Part shown: positions 46,070 to 55,900 of the stretch, piece by piece
How the letters are laid out: each line of letters starts with the position of its first letter
How positions within the stretch are numbered: position 1 is the first letter of the stretch
Origin: Gammaproteobacteria bacterium
GTDB taxonomy: Bacteria > Pseudomonadota > Gammaproteobacteria > GCA-001735895
NCBI GenBank assembly: GCA_029862005.1
Contig: JAOTYD010000015.1
Coordinates: 16,942-80,941 of the forward strand
Direction of reading: 5' to 3'
DNA: 64,000 nucleotides
Notes under the pieces: generated by a model
Databases searched by the model: none
Told to the model about the DNA's origin: nothing
Seen by the model: the letters and a program-made list of their open reading frames with translations, nothing else
Program-made: the position numbers and the translations under genes

Positions 46070-46696
46070 TTACTGCGCCAGTTCCTTTGCAATGAGAAAG
46101 TTCATGATTTCGATCATGCGCTCATTACTGCCGGCCAACGATGCTGAAATCAGATACTTGCCATTGACAATTACCGCGGGCACGCCCTGGTGGCCGTAAC
46201 GTTTCTCCTTTTGTATATTCTTGCGAATCTGGGTTTCGACCGGGAAGGAAAAGGCATTTTCCCTGAACAGTTTTTCGTCGAGGCCCATGTCGGCGGCAAA
46301 CTCGGCTATGGCATCGAGGCTCATTAAACGCTGACGCTTGAGATGAATTGCATCGAACAGGGCTTTATGCGTCTGATCGTGCGCACCCATCATCTTGAAC
46401 GCGTAGTAAGCCCGCGCATGCTCGGTCCAGCGAGGGTTGAGTGATGAGGGCACCTGTTCAAATACAACACCCTCGGGTAGACCGGCAGACCAGCGCTCGA
46501 CATAAGGCTCAAAACGAAAGCAATGGGGGCAGCCGTACCAGAAAACTTCCGTTACTACCACTTTATCTGGCTGCGAGGTTTTAACCGCGGGCGTCACCAA
46601 CTGGTAGTCGCTACCCTCCGTGAAAGTCATTTGCGCAGCAGCGCTGCCTGAAATCAGCATCAAAATGGCAAAGCTTTTTAGCCAGCGCTTAATCAT
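46070..46696 (-). CDS. dsbA: Thiol:disulfide oxidoreductase DsbA
   Basis: Periplasmic disulfide-forming enzyme. 208 residues with a signal peptide (KSFAILMLISGSAAA, cleavage after about residue 21). The active site CPHC lies in VFWYGCPHCFRFEP, and GVPAVIVNGKYL holds the cis-proline. It lies on the same strand as the cytochrome c4 gene 115 bp upstream, the arrangement also seen in Pseudomonas; both products work in the periplasm. Confidence 0.95.
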   Translation of the reverse strand: MIKRWLKSFAILMLISGSAAAQMTFTEGSDYQLVTPAVKTSQPDKVVVTEVFWYGCPHCFRFEPYVERWSAGLPEGVVFEQVPSSLNPRWTEHARAYYAFKMMGAHDQTHKALFDAIHLKRQRLMSLDAIAEFAADMGLDEKLFRENAFSFPVETQIRKNIQKEKRYGHQGVPAVIVNGKYLISASLAGSNERMIEIMNFLIAKELAQ

Positions 46697-46811
46697 CGAG
46701 TTTCTCCTGGAAAATATCGTGTATTTAGAGACAAACCTAGCAACGATTAGTTTAATCGTAAAAATATATCTCGCCAGGTTAACGACTGCTGAATGCGGTC
46801 AACAAGTGGAT

Positions 46812-47420
46812 TTACTGGATTCCGGCGATATAGGCCGCGACTGCCTGCATTTCGCTGTCAGACATGCGGACCACGATATTGCGCATCATTTTGCCAGTAT
46901 CGTTAGCGCGCAGTCCCTGCTTGAAGTTCTGCAGCTGGGTAACCACGTATTCAGGATGCTGCCCTTTAAGCGAGGGCCAGCCCGCCGGGCCGTTACCGGC
47001 ACCGTTGGGCGCGTGACAACCCATACAGGCAGCGACGTGGGTTTCGGTAATGCCGCCACGATAAATACCCTCGCCCTTTTCAATCATCTCCCCGTCGAAA
47101 GCGACCGCTTTGGGTTGCTGACTCTCATAGAAGGCCGCGAGATTTTTCATGTCGTCATCATTCAGCAGCGCGACCATACCGGTCATCGAAGCATTATTGC
47201 GACGTCCCGCCTTGAAATCTTTCAGCTGCTTGTAGGTATAGCTCGCATGCTGGCCGGCGAGCGACGGCCATGCTGCATTCGCGCTGTTTCCGTCGGCTCC
47301 ATGGCAGGCAGCACAGACTGCGCTCTTTGCTTTGCCAGCTTCGATATCAGCTGCATTCGCGTTGGCTGATACCAGGCTGGAAAAGACCAGGATCAAGACT
47401 GAAATTTGGCTTACTTTCAT
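46812..47420 (-). CDS. Cytochrome c4 (dihaem)
   Basis: 202 residues; signal peptide about residues 1-24 ending ANANA. Two class I c-type haem sites, CAACHG (within KAKSAVCAACHGADGN) and CMGCHA (within AACMGCHAPNGAGNG), each with a later Met ligand region such as SMTGMVAL and KMMRNIVVRMS. The repeated halves are characteristic of cytochrome c4, a periplasmic electron donor to terminal oxidases. Neighbours: dsbA downstream, and engB divergent 90 bp away. Confidence 0.95.
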   Translation of the reverse strand: MKVSQISVLILVFSSLVSANANAADIEAGKAKSAVCAACHGADGNSANAAWPSLAGQHASYTYKQLKDFKAGRRNNASMTGMVALLNDDDMKNLAAFYESQQPKAVAFDGEMIEKGEGIYRGGITETHVAACMGCHAPNGAGNGPAGWPSLKGQHPEYVVTQLQNFKQGLRANDTGKMMRNIVVRMSDSEMQAVAAYIAGIQ

Positions 47421-47510
47421 TATTTCTCCAGCGGGAAAACGTACGGAAATTTCGGGCGCAAATGTATATCATACCCGGTCCGCACGTTCAACACTAACGC
47501 GAACGCCATC

Positions 47511-48101
47511 ATGAGCATTTCCTTCAAGCAGGCCAAATTTATCACCAGTGCATTCGAGCTTTCGCAACTGCTACCGGACACGGGCGCGGAAGTGGCTTTC
47601 GCGGGTCGCTCCAACTCGGGTAAGTCGAGCGCGATAAACTGCCTGACCCGACAGAAAGGTCTATGCAAAACCAGCAAGACTCCGGGGCGCACCCAGTTGA
47701 TCAACTTTTTTGAACTGGACCAGGATCGACGCCTGGTCGATTTACCCGGTTACGGATTCGCCAAGGTATCAAAGCAAATGCGCAATCACTGGGACGCGGT
47801 ACTGACGACTTTCCTGTTAGAGCGCCAGGCCCTGAAGGGACTGGTTATCGTGGTTGATATTCGTCGCGGTATCGGTGATCTGGACCGCGCCCTGATCGAT
47901 ATGATCGCAGGCAGCCTGCCGCTGCATATTCTGCTGACCAAGTCAGATAAGCTGTCGCGTGCTGCCACCCAAAAAGCGATGGCGACCGCCCGGGCTGAAC
48001 TGTTGGACCCGAACCAGAGTGTCTCTACGCTATCCATTCTAACTCGTCGCGGGCTCGAATCCCTGGAGCAGAAATGCCTTGAATGGCTTGCTGATACGTG
48101 A
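47511..48101 (+). CDS. engB: Ribosome biogenesis GTPase EngB (YihA/YsxC)
   Basis: 196-residue TRAFAC GTPase that assists assembly of the large ribosomal subunit. G1 GRSNSGKSS, G2 KTPGRTQLINFF, G3 DLPGYGFA and G4 LTKSDKL are all present. Start at ATG 47511 (MSISFKQAKFI); the longer ORF reading from 47406 overlaps the cytochrome gene's start region and is not credible. It converges with polA across a 389-bp gap that carries the structured RNA described separately. Confidence 0.97.
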   Translation: MSISFKQAKFITSAFELSQLLPDTGAEVAFAGRSNSGKSSAINCLTRQKGLCKTSKTPGRTQLINFFELDQDRRLVDLPGYGFAKVSKQMRNHWDAVLTTFLLERQALKGLVIVVDIRRGIGDLDRALIDMIAGSLPLHILLTKSDKLSRAATQKAMATARAELLDPNQSVSTLSILTRRGLESLEQKCLEWLADT

Positions 48102-48136
48102 CCGGGGGATCTGCCCGCGTGGTCAAATTCCGGCAT

Positions 48137-48166
48137 AAAAAAAGCCCTGGCAGATAACTGCCAGGG
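48137..48166 (-). terminator. Strong intrinsic terminator
   Basis: Read on the minus strand: stem CCCTGGCAG/CTGCCAGGG (9 bp, 48145-48153 with 48158-48166, loop TTAT) followed by seven T at 48143-48137. It ends either a leftward small RNA or the long polA 3'UTR. On the plus strand there is no T-run, so it does not serve engB. Confidence 0.85.
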
Positions 48167-48322
48167 ATTAACGTGTGATCCGGATGGGGTTTCCGGATCG
48201 TTGTCCGCTCATAGGAGGGAGAACGGACATAGCGCTGGGCTAAAGCGCTACTACGGTAGACATCCGGTACCCGTAAAAGTTCCCTCAATCCGGGGTTACT
48301 ACAACAGTACCAAGCGCCTGTA
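48137..48322 (-). ncRNA. Candidate small RNA in the Spot 42 / ErsA position
   Basis: About 186 nt on the minus strand, from a predicted start near 48322 (TTGAAT at 48353-48358, AATTAT at 48329-48334) to the intrinsic terminator. Hairpins seen: GATCCGG/CCGGATC at 48177-48183 and 48193-48199; GTCCG/CGGAC at 48203-48207 and 48224-48228, whose loop on the RNA strand carries the CU-rich TCTCCCTCC; and AGCGCT/AGCGCT at 48231-48236 and 48244-48249. Location between polA and engB is where Spot 42 (enterics) and ErsA (Pseudomonas) lie. A processed polA 3'UTR is the alternative. Confidence 0.55.
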
Positions 48323-48490
48323 TTGGTAATAATTTGGGGGCGATTTCGGACAATTCAATGCCCGACAACAACGTCTTAAAAATATTACGTATCTCGATTC
48401 AAATTGGATCAGCACAGGCAAAAATCGACCCTGATTGGTAACCAGGCGGGCCGCCGGGAATGACGGCTGAATTGCCAGCGACTTCAACTG

Positions 48491-51208
48491 CTAATGGGCT
48501 TCGTTCCAGTTGAGCCCGACCCCGGCATCGACTTCCAGTTTTACGGAAAGATCGGCTGCCCCGGTCATTAATGCGGCAATGGCTTGCTGACAGGAATCAA
48601 CTTCGCCGGCCGTGACTTCAAAAACCAGTTCATCGTGCACCTGCATGATCATCTTACAGTCCGGTTCTTCATCGACAAGCCAGGCCTGCACCTCGATCAT
48701 GGCGCGCTTGATAATGTCAGCCGCGGTGCCCTGCATCGGTGCATTGATGGCGGTGCGCTCCGCGTATTGCCGCACATTCGCATTGCGCGCATTGATATCC
48801 GGCAAATACAACCTGCGCCCAAAGACCGTTTCGACATAACCCTGGTCGCGGGCGCGTTGCTTGGTCTCCTCCATGTATCGCTTAACCCCGGGATAACGCT
48901 CAAAGTAGGTATCCACATATTGTTGAGCCTCGTTGCGGCCGATATTCAACTGCTTGCCAAGGCCAAATGCCGACATGCCGTAGATCAGCCCGAAGTTGAT
49001 CGCCTTGGCCGCACGGCGTTGTTCAGGACTAACCTGCTCTAACGCCTCACCGAAGACCTCGGCCGCAGTTGAACGATGCACATCGAGGCCACGCGCGAAT
49101 GCATTGAGCAGACTTTCATCGGCGGACAGGTGCGCCATGATGCGCAGTTCGATCTGGGAATAGTCAAGCGCCAGGATCCGGTAGCCCGCGGGAGCAACAA
49201 AGGCCTCGCGAATACGCCTGCCCTCCTGGGTACGAATCGGAATATTCTGCAGGTTCGGGCTGGTCGATGACAGGCGCCCGGTGGAAGCAACCGCCTGTTG
49301 GTAAGAGGTGTGCACGCGCCCTGTTTTCGAATTGATTTCCTGCGGCAGCTTGTCGATGTAGGTCGACATCAGCTTGTTCAAACCACGATGCTCTATCAGC
49401 AAGGCTGGAATCTCGTAATCAGCGGCGAGTTCCTCGAGCACGTCCTCCGCTGTCGATGGCTGGCCTTTGGGCGTTTTGCGCAATACGGGTAAATCCAGCT
49501 TTTCGAACAGAATCGCCTGGATTTGCTTGGGTGAACTCAGGTTAAAAACTTCACCCGCCTGTTGATAAATCGCCTGTTCGATCCGGCCTAGTTTTTTATC
49601 TATCTCCTTACCCTGCTTTTTGAGCAGGTCACGATCAATCAAAACACCGTTTTGTTCGACCTCCAGCAACACATCGACCAGGGGCATTTCGATATCACGG
49701 TAAACCACCTCGAGTCTGTCATGCTCCTGCAATCCGGCACTCAACACCTGGTGCAGTTGCAGCGTGATGTCGGCATCTTCGGCGGCATAGTCACTGGCCT
49801 GATCGAGCTCGATCTGGTTGAAGGTTTTCTGTTTAGCGCCTTTGCCGGCTATATCCTCGTAATGAATGGTATCGCGATCGAGGTAATACTTCGCCAAAGC
49901 ATCCATGTTGTGGCGGCTCGCGGTCGAATTGAGCACATAGGATTCGAGCATCGTGTCGTGCGCGAGACCGCGCATGCGTATCCCTTCACCAATGAAGATA
50001 TGCGCGTCGTACTTGATATTCTGACCGATCTTGCCGATCGCTGAATCTTCGAGCACTGGTTTTAGCGCGGCCAGTACCTGGGTCTTATCCAGTTGTTTCG
50101 GGGCGCCTTCGTAGTTGTGGCACAGCGGTATGTAACAGGCTTTGCTCGCCTCGAGGCACAGTGATATTCCCACCAGCTCCGCGCGCATGTAATCGATGCT
50201 GGTGGTTTCGGTATCGATGGCGAAACTATCGGCCTTGCGCAGGTGCTGTAACCACCGATCAAAGCTTGCCTGGTCGAGCACACATTCATAATCGGAATCC
50301 ATCTTTGGGGCGGCCGGTTTATCCACTTTGTCCTCACCACCTTTAATTTCATCGTACCAGCGCGTGAATCCAAATTCGCGGTAGTAGTCTGCGAGAGTGT
50401 CAGGATCACTCTCTCTTAACTCAAGTTCGTCAATACCGATACCCGTATCGCAATCAAGCTTGATAGTTGCGAGCTCATAAGACATTGGCAAGAATTCTAG
50501 CGATTCTCGCAGGTATTCTCCCACTTTACCTTTAAAATCTTCTGCATGTTCCATCACAGCCTGCAAGCTGCCATATTCACCGATCCACTTAGCTGCTGTC
50601 TTTGGCCCTACTTTAGGCACACCCGGAATATTATCCGCGCTATCTCCCATGAGGGCGAGATAGTCGACAATCTGCTCGGCTCGCACATTAAATTTATCAA
50701 CTACCCCAGATTCATCCATAAATTTGCTATCCATAGTGTTTACAAGACGCACATTTTTATTCACTAGTTGAGCCATGTCTTTATCACCGGTGGAAACCAG
50801 CACCTGGTATCCTTGTTCAGAGGCTTGGCGGCTCATGGTGCCGATCACATCATCTGCTTCAACCCCCTCAATACTAATTAAGGGTATACCTCTGGCTTTT
50901 ATAATTTCATTTAGGGGTTCTAGTTGATCTCTGAGGTCGTCGGGCATCGGTTCCCTATTAGCTTTGTACTCAGGATATATGTCATCACGAAAGGTTTTTC
51001 CTTTGGCATCGAAAACAACAGCAAAGCGATCGGGCACCTCTTCCTTTATTAGCTTGTTTATCATATTTAGAACCGTGTAGATGACGCCCGTTGGCTTCCC
51101 TGATGGGCTAGTAAGATTGATGCCTCGCCTTAAATGTGCGTGGTAGGCCCTGAACAGGTAGGAACTGCCGTCAACCAGCACCAGTTTTTTTCGTTTCTCT
51201 TGCTTCAT
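48491..51208 (-). CDS. polA: DNA polymerase I
   Basis: 905 residues with all three domains: N-terminal 5'-3' nuclease (DGSSYLFRAYHA near 14-25, then IEGVEADDVIG), a 3'-5' proofreading domain (FAIDTETTSIDY, with the DxE metal residues present) and a family A polymerase with motif A ALDYSQIELRIMAHLS, motif B RRAAKAINFGLIYGMSAFGL and motif C MQVHDELVFEV. The ending is NWNEAH. ATG at 51208. The 5' third of the gene (nuclease domain) is visibly more AT-rich than the rest. Divergent from thrB across 93 bp. Confidence 0.97.
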   Translation of the reverse strand: MKQEKRKKLVLVDGSSYLFRAYHAHLRRGINLTSPSGKPTGVIYTVLNMINKLIKEEVPDRFAVVFDAKGKTFRDDIYPEYKANREPMPDDLRDQLEPLNEIIKARGIPLISIEGVEADDVIGTMSRQASEQGYQVLVSTGDKDMAQLVNKNVRLVNTMDSKFMDESGVVDKFNVRAEQIVDYLALMGDSADNIPGVPKVGPKTAAKWIGEYGSLQAVMEHAEDFKGKVGEYLRESLEFLPMSYELATIKLDCDTGIGIDELELRESDPDTLADYYREFGFTRWYDEIKGGEDKVDKPAAPKMDSDYECVLDQASFDRWLQHLRKADSFAIDTETTSIDYMRAELVGISLCLEASKACYIPLCHNYEGAPKQLDKTQVLAALKPVLEDSAIGKIGQNIKYDAHIFIGEGIRMRGLAHDTMLESYVLNSTASRHNMDALAKYYLDRDTIHYEDIAGKGAKQKTFNQIELDQASDYAAEDADITLQLHQVLSAGLQEHDRLEVVYRDIEMPLVDVLLEVEQNGVLIDRDLLKKQGKEIDKKLGRIEQAIYQQAGEVFNLSSPKQIQAILFEKLDLPVLRKTPKGQPSTAEDVLEELAADYEIPALLIEHRGLNKLMSTYIDKLPQEINSKTGRVHTSYQQAVASTGRLSSTSPNLQNIPIRTQEGRRIREAFVAPAGYRILALDYSQIELRIMAHLSADESLLNAFARGLDVHRSTAAEVFGEALEQVSPEQRRAAKAINFGLIYGMSAFGLGKQLNIGRNEAQQYVDTYFERYPGVKRYMEETKQRARDQGYVETVFGRRLYLPDINARNANVRQYAERTAINAPMQGTAADIIKRAMIEVQAWLVDEEPDCKMIMQVHDELVFEVTAGEVDSCQQAIAALMTGAADLSVKLEVDAGVGLNWNEAH

Positions 51209-51301
51209 CCAGATACGCTAAAATGCCCAGGCCCGAACCAGGATCATATCACAGCCGTAGTATTGACTTCGTTCGTTTGGGACTTCAAATAGCGAGCCTT
51301 C

Positions 51302-52270
51302 ATGTCTGTTTACACCACCGTCGAACCAGCACAACTTGAGCAGTTTCTAACCCGCTACGAGTTAGGGAAACTGCAAAATTTTTCCGCGATTACGACCGGC
51401 ATTACCAATACCAACTACTACCTCGATACCGAGGCCGGGTGTTTCGTACTCACCCTCTACGAACATCATAGCGATGACGAGCTCACCTACATGCTGGGAT
51501 TACAGCAGCACCTGGTGAATCGCTCGTTGCACTGCTCCAGTCCTGTCGCAGACCGGCGCGGTGCCCTGTTCTCGACGCTGAACCAGCGGCCAGCGGCAAT
51601 CATTAATCGGCTCGATGGAGAAGTGCGACCCCAACCAGAATCCGTCCACTGTGCCATCATCGGCGCCGAGATGGCTCGCTTTCACCTGGTGGGACAGGAC
51701 TACCCGGGTAAGCGCACGAATCCGCGCGGTATCGACTGGATAATAGCCGTAACCGACATGCTCGATACCAGTCTTAACGATGCCGATCTGCGACTCATCA
51801 AAACGACCCTGCATGCCACCAGCGAGTTTGATCCTGGCAGCCTGCCCCGGGGTTCGATACACGCTGACCTGTTTCGCGACAATGTATTATTCAGGGAAAA
51901 TGAACTTGGTGGCATTCTCGATTTCGATTATGCCTGCAGCGACAGCTTCGTATTTGATATTGCAGTGTTGTTGAACGACTGGTGTATCGATAACCGCGGG
52001 CTGCTGGTTGCTGAAAGGATCAGCGCGACGCTAGAGGCATACCAGCAGCATCGCCGTCTCGAGGCCGCCGAAATCGACAGCCTGCCATATATGCTATGTG
52101 TCGCTGCATTGCGCTTCTGGCTGTCCCGGCTCTACGACAAGGCTTTTCCGCTGAGCGGCGAACTGACCTTCACCAAAGACCCCGAAACATTTCGCGAAAT
52201 GCTGGTATTGCGCCGCTTGCATCAACCCGAGATAAAGGCGCTGCTGACTTCTCTTCAGACACCATGCTAG
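51302..52270 (+). CDS. thrB: Homoserine kinase ThrB (APH-fold type)
   Basis: Phosphorylates L-homoserine in threonine synthesis. 322 residues of the aminoglycoside-phosphotransferase-like homoserine kinase: TGITNTNYYLDTEAGCFVLTLYE (N-terminal kinase lobe), then GSIHADLFRDNVLF (catalytic loop) and GGILDFDYACSD (DFG equivalent). This is the form used in Pseudomonas and relatives, not the GHMP enzyme of E. coli. In Pseudomonas a DUF2782 gene lies between polA and thrB; here it is missing and the two genes diverge directly. Confidence 0.93.
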   Translation: MSVYTTVEPAQLEQFLTRYELGKLQNFSAITTGITNTNYYLDTEAGCFVLTLYEHHSDDELTYMLGLQQHLVNRSLHCSSPVADRRGALFSTLNQRPAAIINRLDGEVRPQPESVHCAIIGAEMARFHLVGQDYPGKRTNPRGIDWIIAVTDMLDTSLNDADLRLIKTTLHATSEFDPGSLPRGSIHADLFRDNVLFRENELGGILDFDYACSDSFVFDIAVLLNDWCIDNRGLLVAERISATLEAYQQHRRLEAAEIDSLPYMLCVAALRFWLSRLYDKAFPLSGELTFTKDPETFREMLVLRRLHQPEIKALLTSLQTPC

Positions 52271-52284
52271 CGCGCATAGCAGCA

Positions 52285-53619
52285 CTATTTCCCGATACAG
52301 AAAGTCGAGAAAATCTTGCCCAGCAGGTCGTCACTGCTAAATTCGCCGGTAATTTCATTTAAAGATTGTTGTGCTTGGCGCAAATCCTCGGCCATTAGTT
52401 CTCCCGAGCGCGTTGTTTTAAAGGTTTGCTCAGCCCGCTGTAGGCAATTTTGCGCCCGCAACAATGCGTCGACGTGGCGCCGCCTCGCCATGAAGACCTG
52501 GCTATCCTGGTTGAAATCGGCAGCGTGGCCGGTTATATGCGCTATCAGCAACTCCATGCCGCTGCCATCAAGGGTTGAGATATAAAGTGCTTCCGGCTCG
52601 CGTGGCAGGTCTGCATCTACCAGGTCGATTTTGTTGTATACCAGTTGCAGGTTATCGCTCGCCAGCGCCTTAATATTTTTCCGGTCTGCCGGGGTTAATC
52701 CCTTGCTGGAATCAACAAGATAGATGATTACATCCGCCTGTGCGATGGTTTCCCAGGCGCGCCGCACACCTTCACGCTCTACCGGATTCTCGGGTTCACG
52801 CAGCCCCGCTGTGTCGGTAATCTTGAGTGGAATGCCCTTCAACGATATATGTTCACGCAGCACATCACGCGTGGTACCTTCAATTTCGGTGACAATCGCT
52901 GCCTCGTATCCGGCGAGATAATTTAACAGGCTCGATTTACCGGCGTTCGGAAGCCCGGCCAGTGTGACGCTCAATCCCTCCTGCAAGGTTCTGCCGTGCT
53001 CGGCCTGCTCGAGCAGCTGTTGTAAATGGCGGCTGCAGTCCTCGAGCCGTTGGCTGGTATCGCTATTGTCCAAAAAATCGATTTCTTCCTCGGCAAAATC
53101 CAGCGTCGCTTCGATATAGGCCCGGAGATTGATGATTTCTTCGACCAGAGCGTGGACCTGCTGAGAGAACCTGCCTTCGAGGGAGCGCATCGCCGCTCGT
53201 GTCGCCGCGCGGCTGCCCGACATTATCAAATCGGCAATCGCCTCGGCCTGGGTTAAATCAAGCTTGCCATTGAGAAACGCACGCTCGGAGAACTCCCCCG
53301 CGTGCGCCAGGCGGGCGCCAAGCTCACAGAGCCTTTCCAGCAGCATGTCGAGCACGATCGGCCCGCCATGGGCCTGGATTTCGACACAATCTTCGCCGCT
53401 AAAACTGTTGGGCGCCCTGAAATACAGACACAGTCCATGATCAAGCACCAGCCCCTCTGGATCAAAAAACTGTCGAAACTGGATAACGCCAGGCTTTAGC
53501 TTGCTATTGCTGATGGCCTCGCCGATGGCAAGCGCCCTGCTTCCGGATAGCCGCAAAATGCCGATACCACCCGTTCCCGGGGGTGTTGCAATTGCGGCGA
53601 TGGTCTCATGCGATGGCAT
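52285..53619 (-). CDS. mnmE: tRNA uridine-5-carboxymethylaminomethyl modification GTPase MnmE
   Basis: With MnmG, makes the cmnm5U modification of wobble uridine. 444 residues: N-terminal tetrahydrofolate-binding domain (ATPPGTGGIGILRLSG), helical domain, and an inserted G domain with GLPNAGKSSLLNYL, EGTTRDVL, DTAGLRE and NKIDL. The C-terminus ends CIGK, the conserved C-x-G-K with the essential cysteine. Convergent with thrB (14 bp apart) and 36 bp after yidC. Confidence 0.97.
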   Translation of the reverse strand: MPSHETIAAIATPPGTGGIGILRLSGSRALAIGEAISNSKLKPGVIQFRQFFDPEGLVLDHGLCLYFRAPNSFSGEDCVEIQAHGGPIVLDMLLERLCELGARLAHAGEFSERAFLNGKLDLTQAEAIADLIMSGSRAATRAAMRSLEGRFSQQVHALVEEIINLRAYIEATLDFAEEEIDFLDNSDTSQRLEDCSRHLQQLLEQAEHGRTLQEGLSVTLAGLPNAGKSSLLNYLAGYEAAIVTEIEGTTRDVLREHISLKGIPLKITDTAGLREPENPVEREGVRRAWETIAQADVIIYLVDSSKGLTPADRKNIKALASDNLQLVYNKIDLVDADLPREPEALYISTLDGSGMELLIAHITGHAADFNQDSQVFMARRRHVDALLRAQNCLQRAEQTFKTTRSGELMAEDLRQAQQSLNEITGEFSSDDLLGKIFSTFCIGK

Positions 53620-53655
53620 GGCAGAAATGACGCGCTGGTTATCCCCGGCACCCGT

Positions 53656-55317
53656 TTACTTGGCACCGGCTTCGATGCGTTTGGTAATAACCCACTGTTG
53701 CGCAATCGACAGCACGTTATTGATAACCCAGTACAGCACGAGCCCGGCGGGGAAAAAGGCAAAGAAAACGGTGAATACGAATGGCAGTGCCATCATTATC
53801 TTGGCCTGAATCGGGTCCGGTGGCGGCGGATTTAACCGCTGCTGGATTACCATGCTGATTCCCATCACTAGCGGTAGAACATAAAACGGATCCATTACCG
53901 ACAGATCCTTGATCCAGAAGATAAATGGAGCCTGGCGCAGGTCGACGCTTTCCAGCAGCGCCCAGTAAAGCGCGATAAAAACCGGAATCTGCACCAGTAT
54001 CGGCAGGCAGCCGCCCATTGGATTAATCTTTTCGGTTTTATACAGCTCCATCATCGCCTGGTTCATCTTCTGGCGATCGTCACCATAACGTTCCTTGAGC
54101 GTCTTGAGGCGCGGACTGACCTTGCGCATTTTTGCCATCGACCGGTAACTGGTTTCCGATAGCTTGTAGAACAGAGCCTTGACCGTGAGGGTCAACAGTA
54201 TGATTGCAACACCCCAGTTACCGACGAAACCGTGGTACCAGGCCAGCAGCCAGTAAAGGGGTTTGGAGAGAAAGGTAAGCACACCGTAATCGACCGTGAG
54301 GTCGAGGCCGGGAGCAATCTCTTCTAGCCGGTTAACGATCTTGGGACCAACGAATAACTGGCTGACGAACTCCGTGTTGCCACCGGCCGGGATCACCCGG
54401 TTCGCGGAGCGCAGCCCGATCGTATAGGTTGACGGATTTCGTTTCGTGTTGGCAATCGTGTAAATGAGGTTTCTCTCGTCCTGTCCCGGGATCCAGGACG
54501 AGAGAAAATAGTGCTGTATCATGGCAATCCATCCGCCATCAGATTCCAGCTTCAGCTGGCTATCTTCCATGTCATCGAAATCTACTTTTTCGTACTTGGT
54601 TTCTTCGTTGTAATACACCGATCCGGTATAGGTATAAAGCAGTCGTGACGTTTCCAGCGGTGGTGAGCGCTGAATCTGGCGGTATTCACTGCCCTGCCAT
54701 TCCTGCTGTGACCGATTCTCAACCCGGTGCTTTACATCAATAAGGTAATCACCGCGCCTGAAATGATAGCTCTTGACTACCTCGACGTCGTCCTGATTCC
54801 AGCGCATCGACACGACCAGCTCATCCTGACCATCGGCAAGTTCGTAAGCGCTTTGCTCAACCTGGTAAACGCTGTAATGCGTGGGCGCTTTTTCTTCCTT
54901 GTTGCGCAGTCCGCTTTGCACAATATGGACCGAGTTTGTTGCACTATGGACCAGTTCCAGCCAGTCGTCGGGTTGCTCTAGCGAGGTCGGATATTTCTTG
55001 AGTTTAAGTGATCGCACCACGCCGCCCTGCTTATCGATCAGCGCTCGAATCACGTCGGTGTCGACCGTTACCAATTGCTGCTCAGGACTCGCGGTGGGCA
55101 ATGTTTCTGTCGTGGTATCGGTGCCCGGGGTAATCGGCGCCGCCTGATCTGGCAGATCATCGATAGGAGCACCCTGCTCTGCAACCGGGCCTTCGCCAAT
55201 CGATTCCACTTCGCTGCCGGCATCCGGCTTCGGCCCATAATCAATCTGCCACTGCTGCCACATCAACATACCGACGAAGACCAGGGCAGCAAACAGGAAA
55301 AGACGCGAATTATCCAT
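53656..55317 (-). CDS. yidC: Membrane protein insertase YidC
   Basis: 553 residues from ATG 55317 ([20 protein letters not shown]), which is the usual N-terminal TM helix; the longer ORF reading is not credible. A large periplasmic beta domain lies at about 45-330, and the conserved C-terminal insertase core has about five TM helices, the second with [23 protein letters not shown] and cytoplasmic [25 protein letters not shown] (the basic substrate-groove region, in pieces). Overlaps yidD by 8 bp, so it is likely coupled to the upstream cluster. Confidence 0.96.
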   Translation of the reverse strand: MDNSRLFLFAALVFVGMLMWQQWQIDYGPKPDAGSEVESIGEGPVAEQGAPIDDLPDQAAPITPGTDTTTETLPTASPEQQLVTVDTDVIRALIDKQGGVVRSLKLKKYPTSLEQPDDWLELVHSATNSVHIVQSGLRNKEEKAPTHYSVYQVEQSAYELADGQDELVVSMRWNQDDVEVVKSYHFRRGDYLIDVKHRVENRSQQEWQGSEYRQIQRSPPLETSRLLYTYTGSVYYNEETKYEKVDFDDMEDSQLKLESDGGWIAMIQHYFLSSWIPGQDERNLIYTIANTKRNPSTYTIGLRSANRVIPAGGNTEFVSQLFVGPKIVNRLEEIAPGLDLTVDYGVLTFLSKPLYWLLAWYHGFVGNWGVAIILLTLTVKALFYKLSETSYRSMAKMRKVSPRLKTLKERYGDDRQKMNQAMMELYKTEKINPMGGCLPILVQIPVFIALYWALLESVDLRQAPFIFWIKDLSVMDPFYVLPLVMGISMVIQQRLNPPPPDPIQAKIMMALPFVFTVFFAFFPAGLVLYWVINNVLSIAQQWVITKRIEAGAK

Positions 55318-55546
55318 GCTTGTGCTCATTGCAGGAGCCCGGTACCGGATCGTAGCCTCCCTGGTGCCAGGGGTGACAGCTGGCAACACGCTTAATCGTC
55401 AGCCACAGCCCTTTCAGTGCACCATGCGCTTCAATCGCTTCGACACCGTAGCGGGAACAGGAAGGGGTAAATCGGCAATGGTTGCCGAACAGCGGACTCA
55501 ACAGGTAGCGATAGGCATGAATGAGTACTAGCAGGATCTTTTGCAT
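55310..55546 (-). CDS. yidD: Membrane protein insertion efficiency factor YidD
   Basis: 78 residues. Amphipathic peripheral inner membrane protein that assists Yid[26 protein letters not shown] followed by [12 protein letters not shown] is the complete family signature, with its conserved cysteines. It overlaps rnpA by 19 bp upstream and yidC by 8 bp downstream. Confidence 0.95.
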   Translation of the reverse strand: MQKILLVLIHAYRYLLSPLFGNHCRFTPSCSRYGVEAIEAHGALKGLWLTIKRVASCHPWHQGGYDPVPGSCNEHKHG

Positions 55547-55899
55547 TGTTCGATGATGCTATTCCAGTGTTGATCCAGTAAGGCCCGGAGATCAGCCGGC
55601 CTGGTTAATAATATCTCGCGCTTCACCATAACCACTATGTCCCGTGGCGGCAAGCGATGCCTGTTTTTGCGAAAACTCTCGCGAAACAGGCGCTTCAGCG
55701 CGTTTCGCTTGACCGCGGCCGGTACCTGTTTACGAGCTATCGCAAATCCGATGCGCGGGCAATCGACCGCATTCTTGCCGACCAGAAGCGTGATGCTGGC
55801 GTCACCAATTCGAATATTGTTCTTAAAAACCTGCTGAAAATCGATTGCGCGCGTTAATCTCAGCTGTCTCGGAAAAGACTCGCTGACACTGGCATTCAC
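55528..55899 (-). CDS. rnpA: Ribonuclease P protein component
   Basis: 123 residues, basic, GTG start at 55899; the protein subunit of RNase P that helps the RNA subunit bind pre-t[19 protein letters not shown] at the N-terminus, [29 protein letters not shown] (the RNR-type RNA-binding motif, described in pieces) and DIVVMVKRE are characteristic. Its 3' end overlaps yidD by 19 bp; it begins one base after the rpmH stop. Confidence 0.95.
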   Translation of the reverse strand: MNASVSESFPRQLRLTRAIDFQQVFKNNIRIGDASITLLVGKNAVDCPRIGFAIARKQVPAAVKRNALKRLFRESFRKNRHRLPPRDIVVMVKREILLTRPADLRALLDQHWNSIIEQCKRSC

Positions 55900-55900
55900 T

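Larger units (their letters stand above)
48102..48490. other. 389-bp engB-polA intergenic region with structured RNA
   Basis: The two flanking genes converge, so 389 bp is long for a mere terminator gap. On the minus strand it holds a promoter-like TTGAAT-N18-AATTAT at 48329-48358, then a series of hairpins and an intrinsic terminator at 48137-48166. No credible ORF covers it. Confidence 0.6.
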
